This document shows, piece by piece, positions 1-6,992 of a DNA stretch of 16,840 nt. The notes below the pieces were generated by a model. The model was not told the origin of the DNA. It saw only the letters and a program-made list of their open reading frames with translations, and did no database searches. The DNA is taken from positions 1-16,840 of the forward strand of contig CAAGBS010000042.1 of assembly GCA_900768125.1 (NCBI GenBank). Direction: 5' to 3'. The DNA is from Oscillospiraceae bacterium (lineage in GTDB: Bacteria; Bacillota; Clostridia; Oscillospirales; Ruminococcaceae). Position 1 is the first letter of the stretch, and each line of letters starts with the position of its first letter. A program made the translations under genes and the position numbers.

Positions 1-7
1 GACACGA

Positions 8-117
8 GCAGATTTCGTACATGACTTATATCAGATGCTAGGCACCAAACCGCAGTAATACTGTATGTATTTCAAGGTTTGGTAACGACGCAGATGATAT
101 AAGTCATAGAAATCTGC
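8..117. repeat. AT-rich interrupted palindrome, possible structured RNA
   Basis: Two nested arms are exactly complementary. GCAGATTTC (8-16) matches GAAATCTGC (109-117), and TGACTTATATCA (22-33) matches TGATATAAGTCA (95-106). A 5/2-nt internal loop separates them. Further in, ACCAAACC (44-51) pairs with GGTTTGGT (76-83), and CAG/CTG (53-55, 61-63) can close a small loop. The element lies 15 nt beyond the plsC stop codon and is more AT-rich than the genes beside it. Neither strand has the T-run expected of an intrinsic terminator. It could be a 3' UTR or leader structure, a small RNA, or a small palindromic mobile element. I do not recognise the family. Confidence 0.6.
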
Positions 118-131
118 CGTGAAGGAGGTTT

Positions 132-857
132 TTAGAGGTGACCTTTAATGATTGCGGCGCAATAGTCGCTGAGGTCGCCGGGCTTTTCCCGGCTCACTCT
201 GTCCGCGCCGATCGTCTCCAGTATTTTTATCGTGACGACTGTTTTCCTGAAATGCTTAATGTTCCTGAAAATGTTCTCGGTACCCTCGATAGTTGAGACA
301 ACTACCGGCTTTCCGGCTTTCTTTGCGATTTTGAACATTCCGCTGTGGAACGGAAGCAGCACGCATTCCTTGCTTCGTTTTCCCTCGGGGTAAACTCCTA
401 CTGAGTTTCCGGTCTCGGTAAGCAGGCGCGCTGCGCGGTTGACCGTCTCCATCGCCTTGCGGGGATTTTTCCGGTCGATGGGCATGAAGCAGCAGCGGTG
501 GATTATCCTGCCATACATCGGAATGCGGAAGTTCTCTTTTTTAGAAATGAACGACAGCTTGTATTTCTTGAATACAGTCCACTGTATGATGGGGTCATAG
601 TTGGAACGGTGGTTGCTTATGAACAGAAAATTGCCGCTTCTCGGGAATTTATCCGCGCCGATTATTACATACCGCACGCCGAGACACCAAAGTATAATTG
701 TAGTAGAGCCGTCCAGCAGCGCGCGGAAGAATCTGCTGTCACGGTCGTACTGTTTTCGTGTGTCCACGAATAGTCCGCAGACGAAAAGAAACAGGAACGG
801 CAGCAGGAGCAGTCCTAGAACGAAAAGCAGTACAATAATGATAACATTCATAAACAT
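132..857 (-). CDS. plsC: 1-acyl-sn-glycerol-3-phosphate acyltransferase (PlsC family)
   Basis: Likely acylates lysophosphatidic acid to phosphatidic acid in membrane phospholipid synthesis. The N-terminus is a hydrophobic membrane segment (about residues 4-30). The family motifs follow in order: NHRSNYD, the HX4D catalytic box, near residue 83; the FMPIDR block near 115-120; VYPEGKRS near 155-162, which binds the glycerol phosphate; and KPVVVST near 183-189. The length, about 241 residues, is normal for the family. The start is uncertain: GTG at 860, ATG at 857 and ATG at 851 are all in frame and none has a strong ribosome site; I chose the ATG at 857. The gene is single and divergent from the phosphatase gene, with its own promoter. 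The acyl donor cannot be told from the sequence. Confidence 0.9.
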   Translation of the reverse strand: MFMNVIIIVLLFVLGLLLLPFLFLFVCGLFVDTRKQYDRDSRFFRALLDGSTTIILWCLGVRYVIIGADKFPRSGNFLFISNHRSNYDPIIQWTVFKKYKLSFISKKENFRIPMYGRIIHRCCFMPIDRKNPRKAMETVNRAARLLTETGNSVGVYPEGKRSKECVLLPFHSGMFKIAKKAGKPVVVSTIEGTENIFRNIKHFRKTVVTIKILETIGADRVSREKPGDLSDYCAAIIKGHL

Positions 858-887
858 CACCGGCTTTCGGAGTTATTTGTTATATTA

Positions 888-916
888 AGTATAACATAAA
901 AGTCGTGGATTTTCAA
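888..916 (-). promoter_or_regulatory. Promoter of plsC
   Basis: On the minus strand, TTGAAA (911-916) and TATACT (888-893) are separated by 17 bp. A TGT directly before the -10 makes it an extended -10 promoter. It lies about 30 bp upstream of the plsC start. Confidence 0.7.
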
Positions 917-942
917 GTAGAGAACGTAATATTATGTGCTGA

Positions 943-971
943 TTGACAACCGGGCGAGAATGTGCTATAAT
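943..971 (+). promoter_or_regulatory. Promoter of the histidine phosphatase gene
   Basis: A perfect consensus pair: TTGACA (943-948), a 17-bp spacer and TATAAT (966-971), with TGC before the -10 (extended -10). It drives the gene starting at 1000 and is back to back with the plsC promoter. Confidence 0.88.
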
Positions 972-999
972 CAATCCGGTACAGAACTAGGAACGGAGA

Positions 1000-1557
1000 A
1001 TGAATATGCTTTACATAATGCGACATGGAAAAACTGACTGGAACGCGCTTCACAAGCTTCAGGGGCGCACTGATATCCCGCTGAACGCCGAGGGCAGGCA
1101 GATGGCGGAGAAAGCCCGGGAAGAATACGCGGACGTTCATTTTGACATCTGCTATTGTTCTCCGCTTATACGCGCGCGTGAGACTGCGGAGATATTCCTG
1201 CGCGGAAGAAATATCCCGATAGTTCCGGACGAGCGGCTGGTGGAAATGAGTTTCGGCGTCAGCGAGGGTAAGGTTATTGAACTGAAGCGTGAGGACGACC
1301 CGATAACAAAGCTGTTCCTCGCTCCGGAAAAGTACACCGAACCTGTCGAGGGCGGCGAAAGCTTCGCACAGCTTTTCGAGCGGACAGGGGAGTTTCTGGA
1401 CGAGGTAGTCAGACCGCAGCTGGAGCAGGAGAAAGACGTACTGATAGTAGGGCACGGCGCAATGGATTCAAGTATCGTGTGCCGGGTAAGGAACATGCCG
1501 ATATCAGAGTTCTGGAGCGCAGGCATCGAAAACTGCAAACTGATGAAGCTAATCTGA
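1000..1557 (+). CDS. Histidine phosphatase family protein (phosphoglycerate mutase-like)
   Basis: A branch-1 histidine phosphatase that uses a phospho-histidine intermediate. The RHG motif is at residues 8-10 (H9 the nucleophile). SPLIRARETA at 54-63 carries the second conserved Arg, VEMSFG at 81-86 gives the acidic residue, and GHG at 151-153 the second catalytic His. At 185 residues it is the short form, closer to broad-specificity or alpha-ribazole-type phosphatases than to glycolytic mutase. The substrate cannot be assigned; no cobalamin genes lie nearby. Two starts are possible: ATG 1000, with AGGA 7 nt upstream, and ATG 1006, with GGAG 7 nt upstream. The second gives the more typical MLYIMRHG start. 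It is monocistronic, with its own promoter and terminators. Confidence 0.88.
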   Translation: MNMLYIMRHGKTDWNALHKLQGRTDIPLNAEGRQMAEKAREEYADVHFDICYCSPLIRARETAEIFLRGRNIPIVPDERLVEMSFGVSEGKVIELKREDDPITKLFLAPEKYTEPVEGGESFAQLFERTGEFLDEVVRPQLEQEKDVLIVGHGAMDSSIVCRVRNMPISEFWSAGIENCKLMKLI

Positions 1558-1561
1558 AATG

Positions 1562-1609
1562 ATCTCTTCAAAGTGCTTAGTAATACGCTTTGAGGAGATT
1601 TTGATTTTG
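1562..1609 (+). terminator. Intrinsic terminator after the phosphatase gene
   Basis: A 14-bp stem starts at ATCTCTTCAAAGTG (1562-1575) and closes with CGCTTTGAGGAGAT (1586-1599), including two G-U pairs. TTTTGATTTT follows. It begins 4 nt after the stop codon. Confidence 0.85.
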
Positions 1610-1620
1610 GTGTAATCGTT

Positions 1621-1652
1621 ATCCCCGTGGTTTCGGCTTCGGGGATTTTTTG
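1621..1652 (+). terminator. Second, tandem intrinsic terminator
   Basis: ATCCCCG (1621-1627) pairs with CGGGGAT (1640-1646), and a run of Ts follows on the plus strand. It lies only 21 nt beyond the first terminator. The interval 1653-1785 to its right shows no gene; its only notable feature is the perfect palindrome ATCAAGCTTGAT at 1691-1702. Confidence 0.8.
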
Positions 1653-1785
1653 TTTCATTAAAGTGGGAAAAATCGCAAAATAGTTTTAATATCAAGCTTG
1701 ATGTCCATGTTGACACCCATACTTGCGAAAAAATACGCAAAAATGCGGCAAGATACATTCGTTACGCGTCGTGATTCCAGATAGC

Positions 1786-1829
1786 AAAAATCCCCGCCAG
1801 GCGGCTAGAACAGCCATTTGGCGGGGATC
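1786..1829 (-). terminator. Intrinsic terminator of the tRNA-Arg gene
   Basis: On the minus strand, ATCCCCGCCA (ending at 1819) pairs with TGGCGGGGAT (to 1790), followed by TTTT. The stem is 10 bp and perfect. It lies just downstream of the tRNA 3' end at 1836. Confidence 0.85.
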
Positions 1830-1835
1830 ATGATT

Positions 1836-1912
1836 TGGTACGCCTGATGCGATTCGAACGCACGGCACATAGCGTCGGAGGCTATTGCTCTATCCAGCTG
1901 AGCTACAGGCGC
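1836..1912 (-). tRNA. tRNA-Arg (anticodon CCG)
   Basis: The minus strand folds as a full cloverleaf. The acceptor stem is GCGCCTG/CAGGCGT, with a G-U first pair. The D arm is GCTC...GAGC. The anticodon stem ATAGC/GCTAT holds the loop CTCCGAC, which places CCG at positions 34-36 and reads the Arg codon CGG. The T arm is GTGCG-TTCGAAT-CGCAT. The discriminator base is A and the 3' CCA is encoded. Its own promoter and terminator flank it, so it is a single-gene unit. Confidence 0.96.
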
Positions 1913-1927
1913 ATATCAACACTATTT

Positions 1928-1956
1928 ATTATATCACAAACCGAATCAAATTGCAA
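1928..1956 (-). promoter_or_regulatory. Promoter of the tRNA-Arg gene
   Basis: On the minus strand, TTGCAA (1951-1956) and TATAAT (1928-1933) are 17 bp apart, which puts the start site about 8-10 nt before the mature tRNA 5' end. Confidence 0.75.
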
Positions 1957-2014
1957 CCGTTTTTTCGAAAAACATGAAAAAATCTTCGATATGCGGCGGG
2001 CAGTCAGAAATAGC

Positions 2015-2043
2015 TTGACATTGCGCCCAGCGGCGGGTATAAT
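2015..2043 (+). promoter_or_regulatory. Promoter of the GH31-sfsA operon
   Basis: TTGACA (2015-2020), a 17-bp spacer and TATAAT (2038-2043) form a perfect consensus promoter. AAGGA at 2061-2065 is the ribosome site for ATG 2076. No CRE-like or other sugar operator is obvious; a palindrome of TCGA flanked by T and A runs lies near 1959-1973. Confidence 0.85.
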
Positions 2044-2075
2044 AAAAGTACAAACTTTGAAAGGATTACATCGCC

Positions 2076-4169
2076 ATGACTGTAAATACTGAAAACAACA
2101 AACTCACTGCGTCCTTCGGCGGGGCGCGCCTGATAGTCGAGCCGTGGGGCGCAAGCTCCGTGAGGGTCAGAATGTATCCTGCGCTCTGCGATATCGCCGA
2201 GGACGAGCGCCTCAGCGGCTCGCCGTATTTCAGCGCGCTGACCGAGCCTGTGACTCACACCTGCACTATCCGCAGCGAGCAGGTAGACACCACCGACCCG
2301 TGGTACAAGGGCGAGGAATACGCTCAGTACCACCAGACAGGCACCGACTACTACCTCACCAACGGGAAGCTGACCGTGAAGCTTGACAATGAGGGCAGGC
2401 TCTCTTTTCTGAATCAGCGCGGGGAAGTGCTCACCGAGGAGTACTGGCGCAACCGCAACCGCATCAACCGCTACTGCGTTCCGCTGAGGATAGACGGCAG
2501 GGAACTGAAGCCCCGTCAGGGCGGCACGGACTACGAGATAACCGCCCGCTTCGAAGCATACGATGATGAAAAGATATTCGGCATGGGTCAGTATCAGGAC
2601 AGCCACCTCAATAAGAAAGGCTCGGTTCTGGAGCTTTGCCACCGCAATTCCCAGGCGAGCGTCCCGTTCTACATATCAAGCCGCGGATACGGATTCCTCT
2701 GGAACAATCCCGCAGTTGGCACGGCAAGTTTCGGCATGAATAAGACCGAGTGGTACGCCAAGTCCGCCCGCTATCTCGATTACTTCATCACCGCCGGCGA
2801 CACCCCCGCGGAAATAACCGAGCACTACACAGCCGCCGCCGGAAGAGCGCCAAGAATGCCGGAGTACGGTCTGGGCTACTGGCAGTGCAAGCTGCGCTAC
2901 CGCACGCAGGAGGAACTGCTTGCAGTCGCGAGGGAGCATAAGCGCAGGGGGCTTCCGATGGACGCCATCGTTGTGGATTTCTTCCACTGGACCCGCCAGG
3001 GCGACTTCAAATTCGAGCCGCGCGACTGGCCCGACCCGCAGGCAATGGTAAAGGAACTCCGCTCGATGGGCATTGAGACTGTAGTTTCAGTCTGGCCGAC
3101 GATCGACGAGCGCAGCGAGAATTTCGGAGAAATGGCTGATAAGGGAATGCTGGTATCAGCCGACCGCGGAAACGGCCTCCACATGACATGGATGGGCAAT
3201 ACCGTTTTCTACGACGCGACCAATCCCGAGGCGCGGAAGTTCGTCTGGGACAAGTGCCGCGAGAACTATTACAGCAAGGGGATACGCTGCTTCTGGCTGG
3301 ACGAAGCCGAGCCGGAGTACGGTCCGTATGATTTCGACAACTACCGCTACTACGCCGGTACTGCCCTGCAGTGCACGAATATTTACCCGCTGATGTACGC
3401 AAAGGGCTTCTACGACGGACTGAAAGCCGCAGGGGAAAAGGACGTGCTCAGCCTTGTGCGCTGCGCCTGGGCGGGCAGCCAGAAATACGGCGTGCTCACC
3501 TGGTCGGGGGATATCCACTCCAGCTTCCGGGCGATGCGCGAGCAGATTCAGGCGGGACTTTCGATGAGCGTTGCGGGCATCCCGTGGTGGACTTCCGATA
3601 TAGGCGGATTCCTCGGCGGAAATATCCAGGACGAGGGATTCCGTGAACTGCTCGTCCGCTGGTTCGAGTGGGGCTGCTTCTGCCCGGTGTTCAGAATGCA
3701 CGGCGAGCGCTCTCCCTGGTACGAAAGGGAGGAGGAGTTCATCAACGGCGTGCGCCAGCTTACTTCCGGGCAGGATAACGAGGTGTGGAGCTTCGGCGAC
3801 GATAACTACGAGATACTGAAAAAATACCTCTTCGTCCGCGAAAAACTGCGCCCTTACATGCGCAGGACTATGGACGAGTGCTCCGCAGTCGGCGCTCCGG
3901 TAATGCGCCCGCTGTGGTACGAGTTCCCCGAAGACCCGCTCGCGTGGGAGACCGAGGACGAGTACACGCTCGGCGCGTCGCTGCTTGTCGCCCCCGTGAC
4001 TGAGCCCGGTGCTTCCGAGCGCAGCGTGTACCTCCCCGCCGGGACTGTCTGGAAAGATTGCAGCACCGGAACGCTTTACAAGGGCGGTCAGCGCGTGAGC
4101 GTTCCTGCGCCGCTTGACGTTATCCCGGTATTCGTGCGCGGCAACGAGGATATAGAGGTTTTCTGTTGA
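2076..4169 (+). CDS. Glycoside hydrolase family 31 (alpha-xylosidase/alpha-glucosidase type)
   Basis: A retaining alpha-glycosidase of 697 residues. The N-terminal beta-sandwich (about 1-255) is followed by a TIM barrel. The catalytic nucleophile is D409 in FWLDEAEPE, which matches the WxDxxEPE form of the GH31 signature seen in alpha-xylosidases and related bacterial enzymes. The acid/base is D479 in WSGD. Other family landmarks are WWTSDIGGF (504-512) and FRMHGERSPW (539-548). C-terminal beta domains carry the LLVAPV block. There is no signal peptide, so it probably acts in the cytoplasm on imported oligosaccharides, for example isoprimeverose or malto-oligomers. The exact substrate is not fixed by the sequence. 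The last codon and stop overlap the TTG start of sfsA, so the two are translationally coupled. Confidence 0.93.
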   Translation: MTVNTENNKLTASFGGARLIVEPWGASSVRVRMYPALCDIAEDERLSGSPYFSALTEPVTHTCTIRSEQVDTTDPWYKGEEYAQYHQTGTDYYLTNGKLTVKLDNEGRLSFLNQRGEVLTEEYWRNRNRINRYCVPLRIDGRELKPRQGGTDYEITARFEAYDDEKIFGMGQYQDSHLNKKGSVLELCHRNSQASVPFYISSRGYGFLWNNPAVGTASFGMNKTEWYAKSARYLDYFITAGDTPAEITEHYTAAAGRAPRMPEYGLGYWQCKLRYRTQEELLAVAREHKRRGLPMDAIVVDFFHWTRQGDFKFEPRDWPDPQAMVKELRSMGIETVVSVWPTIDERSENFGEMADKGMLVSADRGNGLHMTWMGNTVFYDATNPEARKFVWDKCRENYYSKGIRCFWLDEAEPEYGPYDFDNYRYYAGTALQCTNIYPLMYAKGFYDGLKAAGEKDVLSLVRCAWAGSQKYGVLTWSGDIHSSFRAMREQIQAGLSMSVAGIPWWTSDIGGFLGGNIQDEGFRELLVRWFEWGCFCPVFRMHGERSPWYEREEEFINGVRQLTSGQDNEVWSFGDDNYEILKKYLFVREKLRPYMRRTMDECSAVGAPVMRPLWYEFPEDPLAWETEDEYTLGASLLVAPVTEPGASERSVYLPAGTVWKDCSTGTLYKGGQRVSVPAPLDVIPVFVRGNEDIEVFC

Positions 4170-4816
4170 CCTACAACGATATAGTCATCGGCGAGTTTGT
4201 CCGCCGACTGAACCGTTTTGTCTCCGAGGTGCGCGTGGACGGCAGAGTTTTCCCCGCGCACGTCCGGAATACCGGCAGGTGCACCGGAGTTCTGTCCCCC
4301 GGGCTTGAAGTCAGCCTGCAGCGCAGCGCCGACCCGTCCCGCAAAACCCCGTTCACGCTTATCGCGGCGAAAACAGCGGAATACGGCTGGGTGAATCTGG
4401 ATAGTCTCTCGCCGAACGTGATAGCGGGGGAGTGGCTGAGAAATCAGCGCTTCGACCTGATACGCCCTGAGCACGCCTACGGTGACAGCCGGATAGATTA
4501 CTACATGGAGCGCTCCGGCGAGCGGTATCTCATGGAGGTCAAGGGCTGCACGCTCGCAAAAAACGGCGCGGGGCTGTTCCCTGACGCTCCGACAAAGCGC
4601 GGCGCGAAGCACCTTCGGGAGCTTGCGAAAGCGGCGGGGCAGGGATATCATGCGATGATAGCGTTCGTGATAATGCTGTCCGGAATTGAGAGAGTAGTCC
4701 CAAACCGCGAGATAGACCCGGAGTTTGCGGAGGCATTTTCGCAGGCGGTCTCGGCAGGCGTTGAAGCGGTGTTTATCCCCTGCCGCTGCACCCCGGATTC
4801 GGTAAACATCGCATAA
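4166..4816 (+). CDS. sfsA: SfsA family protein (sugar fermentation stimulation)
   Basis: A 216-residue protein starting with TTG inside TTGA, so its start overlaps the GH31 stop by 4 nt; a GAGG lies about 8 nt upstream. The N-terminal half is an OB-like region with the family block HVRNTGRC (32-39). The C-terminal half has a PD-(D/E)XK nuclease-like core: D111 in SRIDYYME and E124/K126 in LMEVKGCTLAK. GLFPDAPTKRGAKHL (136-150) is a strongly conserved SfsA stretch. E. coli SfsA was first linked to maltose use and binds DNA, but its biochemical role remains unclear. Coupling to a GH31 gene fits a sugar-related role but does not prove one. The bidirectional terminator follows. Confidence 0.9.
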   Translation: MTYNDIVIGEFVRRLNRFVSEVRVDGRVFPAHVRNTGRCTGVLSPGLEVSLQRSADPSRKTPFTLIAAKTAEYGWVNLDSLSPNVIAGEWLRNQRFDLIRPEHAYGDSRIDYYMERSGERYLMEVKGCTLAKNGAGLFPDAPTKRGAKHLRELAKAAGQGYHAMIAFVIMLSGIERVVPNREIDPEFAEAFSQAVSAGVEAVFIPCRCTPDSVNIA

Positions 4817-4852
4817 AAATCCCCCGCTGGAATCGCCCGGCGGGGGATTTGT
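4815..4852. terminator. Bidirectional intrinsic terminator between sfsA and the cyclophilin genes
   Basis: AAATCCCCCGC (4817-4827) pairs with GCGGGGGATTT (4840-4850). A T-rich tract follows on the plus strand (ATTTGTT), and a run of Ts follows on the minus strand (complement of the A-run before 4820). It can end both the GH31-sfsA and the cys-cyclophilin transcripts. Confidence 0.88.
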
Positions 4853-4856
4853 TCAA

Positions 4857-6014
4857 TTAAGCAGCTTCTTTGGTATCGACTGTCGATATTGATTCAGCGG
4901 TGCTCTGCGCAGTGTTAGACGTATCCACAGTGCCTGCCGCTTCTGCTGTTCCGGTCTGCGATGTCCCTGTTACAGCTTCCGAAGTCGCTGACTGCGCTGT
5001 GCCGGCGGATTCCGCAGTGGGCGCGGACTGTGCGGCGCTGGAGTCTGATCCGGGCTGTGAAGCCTGGGCGCCGCTGGTCTTGCTGTTGTTCTTCCCGGAG
5101 GATTCAGCTGTCGCCTCGGCGGTGCTTGCCTTGTAGGTCTCGATGGTGACGGAGGAGATTATCACGTCCTGGACGGGCAGGGATTTTTCACCGTTTGCGT
5201 TCATGCCTACGTCAACGGAATTGATTTTGTCGATTACTTCAAAACCCTCGTATATCTGACCGAAAACAGTGTAGCCGCCGTCTATCTGGTACAGACCGCC
5301 GACCTTTGCGTACTTTTCAGCGGCAGCTTCGCCGTTCTTCTTGATGAACGCGGCGTTGTTGCTGTAGTAGGATTGCTGATATGTCAGCTGTTTTGTGTCC
5401 TCGGAGATGGGCGCTGCTTCGGCGGTGGAGTCAGTTTCGCTCTCTTCCGGGGAACTTTCAGCCGCCAGCTTCGAGGCAAGCTCGTCCGCCTTTGACTGTA
5501 CCTTTTCAGCGCTTATCTTCGTGGTGTCGGCGGGAGTCTTGTTGCTGACGATATAGAACTGCACCGCATTCTCGCCGTAAGCATTGGCGGCGTAACCAAG
5601 CGCGCCGTAGAAATTCCGGGCGTTCTCGCTGACCTCGATAGGGAACGAGGTCGCTTTAGCGGCGGCGTCCTCGCCGAGATACGCGGCTGTACCGCCGGTG
5701 CCGTCCCCGTTGAGGGAACCGCCCTGGATAAGCTGGTTCTGGAGCACGCGGTGGATTTTCAGACCATCGTAGTAATGCTGTTCGGCGAGTTTTATGAAGT
5801 TTTCCACGCCTATCGGGGCGATCTCAGGGAACAGCTTTGCTTTCACCGTGCCGTAGTCCTCGAACTCTATGACTGCTATCTTATCTCCATCGGCAAACGT
5901 GATGTCGCCGATATTGCCCTGATTTCCGCTGCCGCCGAACAGTGAACAGCCGGCAGATGATATCATCATTCCCGCCGACAGAACGGCACTCAGCAGAATG
6001 CGTTTGATGTTCAT
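4857..6014 (-). CDS. Cyclophilin-type peptidyl-prolyl isomerase, lipoprotein, with Ser/Thr/Ala tail
   Basis: Predicted cell-surface lipoprotein that may catalyse prolyl cis-trans isomerisation in exported proteins. The signal peptide ends in the lipobox SAGC, giving Cys23 as the lipidated residue. The cyclophilin domain (about 35-293) has IHRV (R89 is the catalytic-Arg position), IQGG (Q97), GDGTGG and VQFYIV. The position of the active-site Phe after the Arg is Q94, so the active site is incomplete. An insert of about 80 residues (157-238), rich in Ser/Glu/Ala, splits the domain before YTVFGQIYEGFEVID. The last 90 residues (296-385) are low-complexity Ser/Thr/Ala/Gly. AAAGGA lies 8 nt before ATG 6014. 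It is the last gene of the cluster, 28 nt after its paralogue. Confidence 0.88.
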   Translation of the reverse strand: MNIKRILLSAVLSAGMMISSAGCSLFGGSGNQGNIGDITFADGDKIAVIEFEDYGTVKAKLFPEIAPIGVENFIKLAEQHYYDGLKIHRVLQNQLIQGGSLNGDGTGGTAAYLGEDAAAKATSFPIEVSENARNFYGALGYAANAYGENAVQFYIVSNKTPADTTKISAEKVQSKADELASKLAAESSPEESETDSTAEAAPISEDTKQLTYQQSYYSNNAAFIKKNGEAAAEKYAKVGGLYQIDGGYTVFGQIYEGFEVIDKINSVDVGMNANGEKSLPVQDVIISSVTIETYKASTAEATAESSGKNNSKTSGAQASQPGSDSSAAQSAPTAESAGTAQSATSEAVTGTSQTGTAEAAGTVDTSNTAQSTAESISTVDTKEAA

Positions 6015-6042
6015 ATTATGTTTCCTTTCCTGTCAGTTAGGG

Positions 6043-6978
6043 TCATTCAGCAGTGTAGACGCTGACGGAGCTTATCAGGATATCCTTGACCGGCTTGCTG
6101 TTTTCGCCGCTTGCGTTCTCCTGCACCTCAGCACCGGAAATGCTGTCGATAACGTCGAAGCCCTCTACCACCTGACCGAACACGGTATAGCCGCCGTCTA
6201 GGTAGTAAACGCCGCCGTCCTGATACTTCGCCTTAACGTCGTCGGAAGCGTTCGCTATCCAGTCCGCAAGGTTGGTGTACTGATTCTCCATAGCTTCGTA
6301 GTAGCTGTATTCCGCAGTGCCGGGGGTGGAGGCTTCCTTGGCTTCCTTTGCCTGCTGTGCGACGTCGGATATTCTGGAGGTGTCGATGGAGCCTATATCC
6401 TGCGCCTGCTTGCTGTTTACGATGTAGAACTGGGTGGAGTTCTGACCGAGCGCGTTTGCGTAGCATAGTGCGCCGTAGAAGTGGCGGGCTTTGCTGTCAG
6501 CTTCCACGCCGAATGAATCAGCGGAGCTTCCCTCGCCGGAATAAGCCGCGGAGCCGCCGGTGCCGTCCCCGTTTTCAGAACCGCCCTGCAGCATGAAGTC
6601 GGAGATAACGCGGTGGATATTCTTTCCGGTGTAATAGCCGCTCTGCGCCAGCTGAATGAAATTCTGCACACCGACCGGCGCGATATCGGGGAACAGCTTA
6701 GCCTTGATGGTGCCGTAGCCGTCGATGTTGAACTCAGCGACGATATCGCCGGACTGTATCGCAACATCGCCGATATTTCCTCCGGTAGCCGGGGCGTTCT
6801 TCACCATCTCCGCTGCGGAAGCGTCAGAGGAAGCGCTTCCTTTATCTGCGTCATCATTGACGGAAGCGCTCTCCGAAACGGAAGAGCTGCCGCTGGCGCC
6901 GGAATTGCTGCTGCACGCAGTGAAGCCTGCGATACAAGCCGCCGCGAGAAATCCCGCCATTATCTTTCTTATTTTCAT
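6043..6978 (-). CDS. Cyclophilin-type peptidyl-prolyl isomerase, lipoprotein
   Basis: A 311-residue predicted lipoprotein; the signal peptide ends at FTAC with Cys22 lipidated. A Ser/Asp-rich linker (23-57) probably spaces the domain from the membrane. The cyclophilin domain keeps the main active-site set: R123 in IHRV, F128 and Q131 in DFMLQGG, and STQFYIV (171-177). GDGTGG and YTVFGQVVEGFDVID are also present. As in its downstream paralogue, an insert of about 60 residues (178-240) interrupts the domain. Of the three tandem copies this one has the most complete catalytic site. AAAGGGA lies upstream of ATG 6978, and only 14 nt separate it from the preceding gene, so the three are cotranscribed. 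Confidence 0.9.
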   Translation of the reverse strand: MKIRKIMAGFLAAACIAGFTACSSNSGASGSSSVSESASVNDDADKGSASSDASAAEMVKNAPATGGNIGDVAIQSGDIVAEFNIDGYGTIKAKLFPDIAPVGVQNFIQLAQSGYYTGKNIHRVISDFMLQGGSENGDGTGGSAAYSGEGSSADSFGVEADSKARHFYGALCYANALGQNSTQFYIVNSKQAQDIGSIDTSRISDVAQQAKEAKEASTPGTAEYSYYEAMENQYTNLADWIANASDDVKAKYQDGGVYYLDGGYTVFGQVVEGFDVIDSISGAEVQENASGENSKPVKDILISSVSVYTAE

Positions 6979-6992
6979 TTTAAGTCCCTTTC

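Noticed and set aside
34..93. Faint resemblance of the palindrome core to a GEMM c-di-GMP riboswitch (CCAAACC, ACGACGCA)
   Set aside because: The conserved ACGCAAAGC and GGGCAAACC strings are not present and no gene follows in that orientation.
124..140. Ribosome-site-like AAGGAGG followed by GTG on the plus strand
   Set aside because: The frame is short and runs antisense inside plsC; it closes without any recognisable protein.
913..1455. Long open frame on the minus strand opposite the phosphatase gene
   Set aside because: It is a shadow of the phosphatase gene, covers that gene's promoter and has no recognisable domain.
1710..1738. TTGACA in the intergenic region after the tandem terminators
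   Set aside because: No -10 element lies at the right spacing and no gene follows on that strand.
1835..2092. Open frame across the tRNA and the GH31 promoter
   Set aside because: It overlaps a complete tRNA gene and a consensus promoter.
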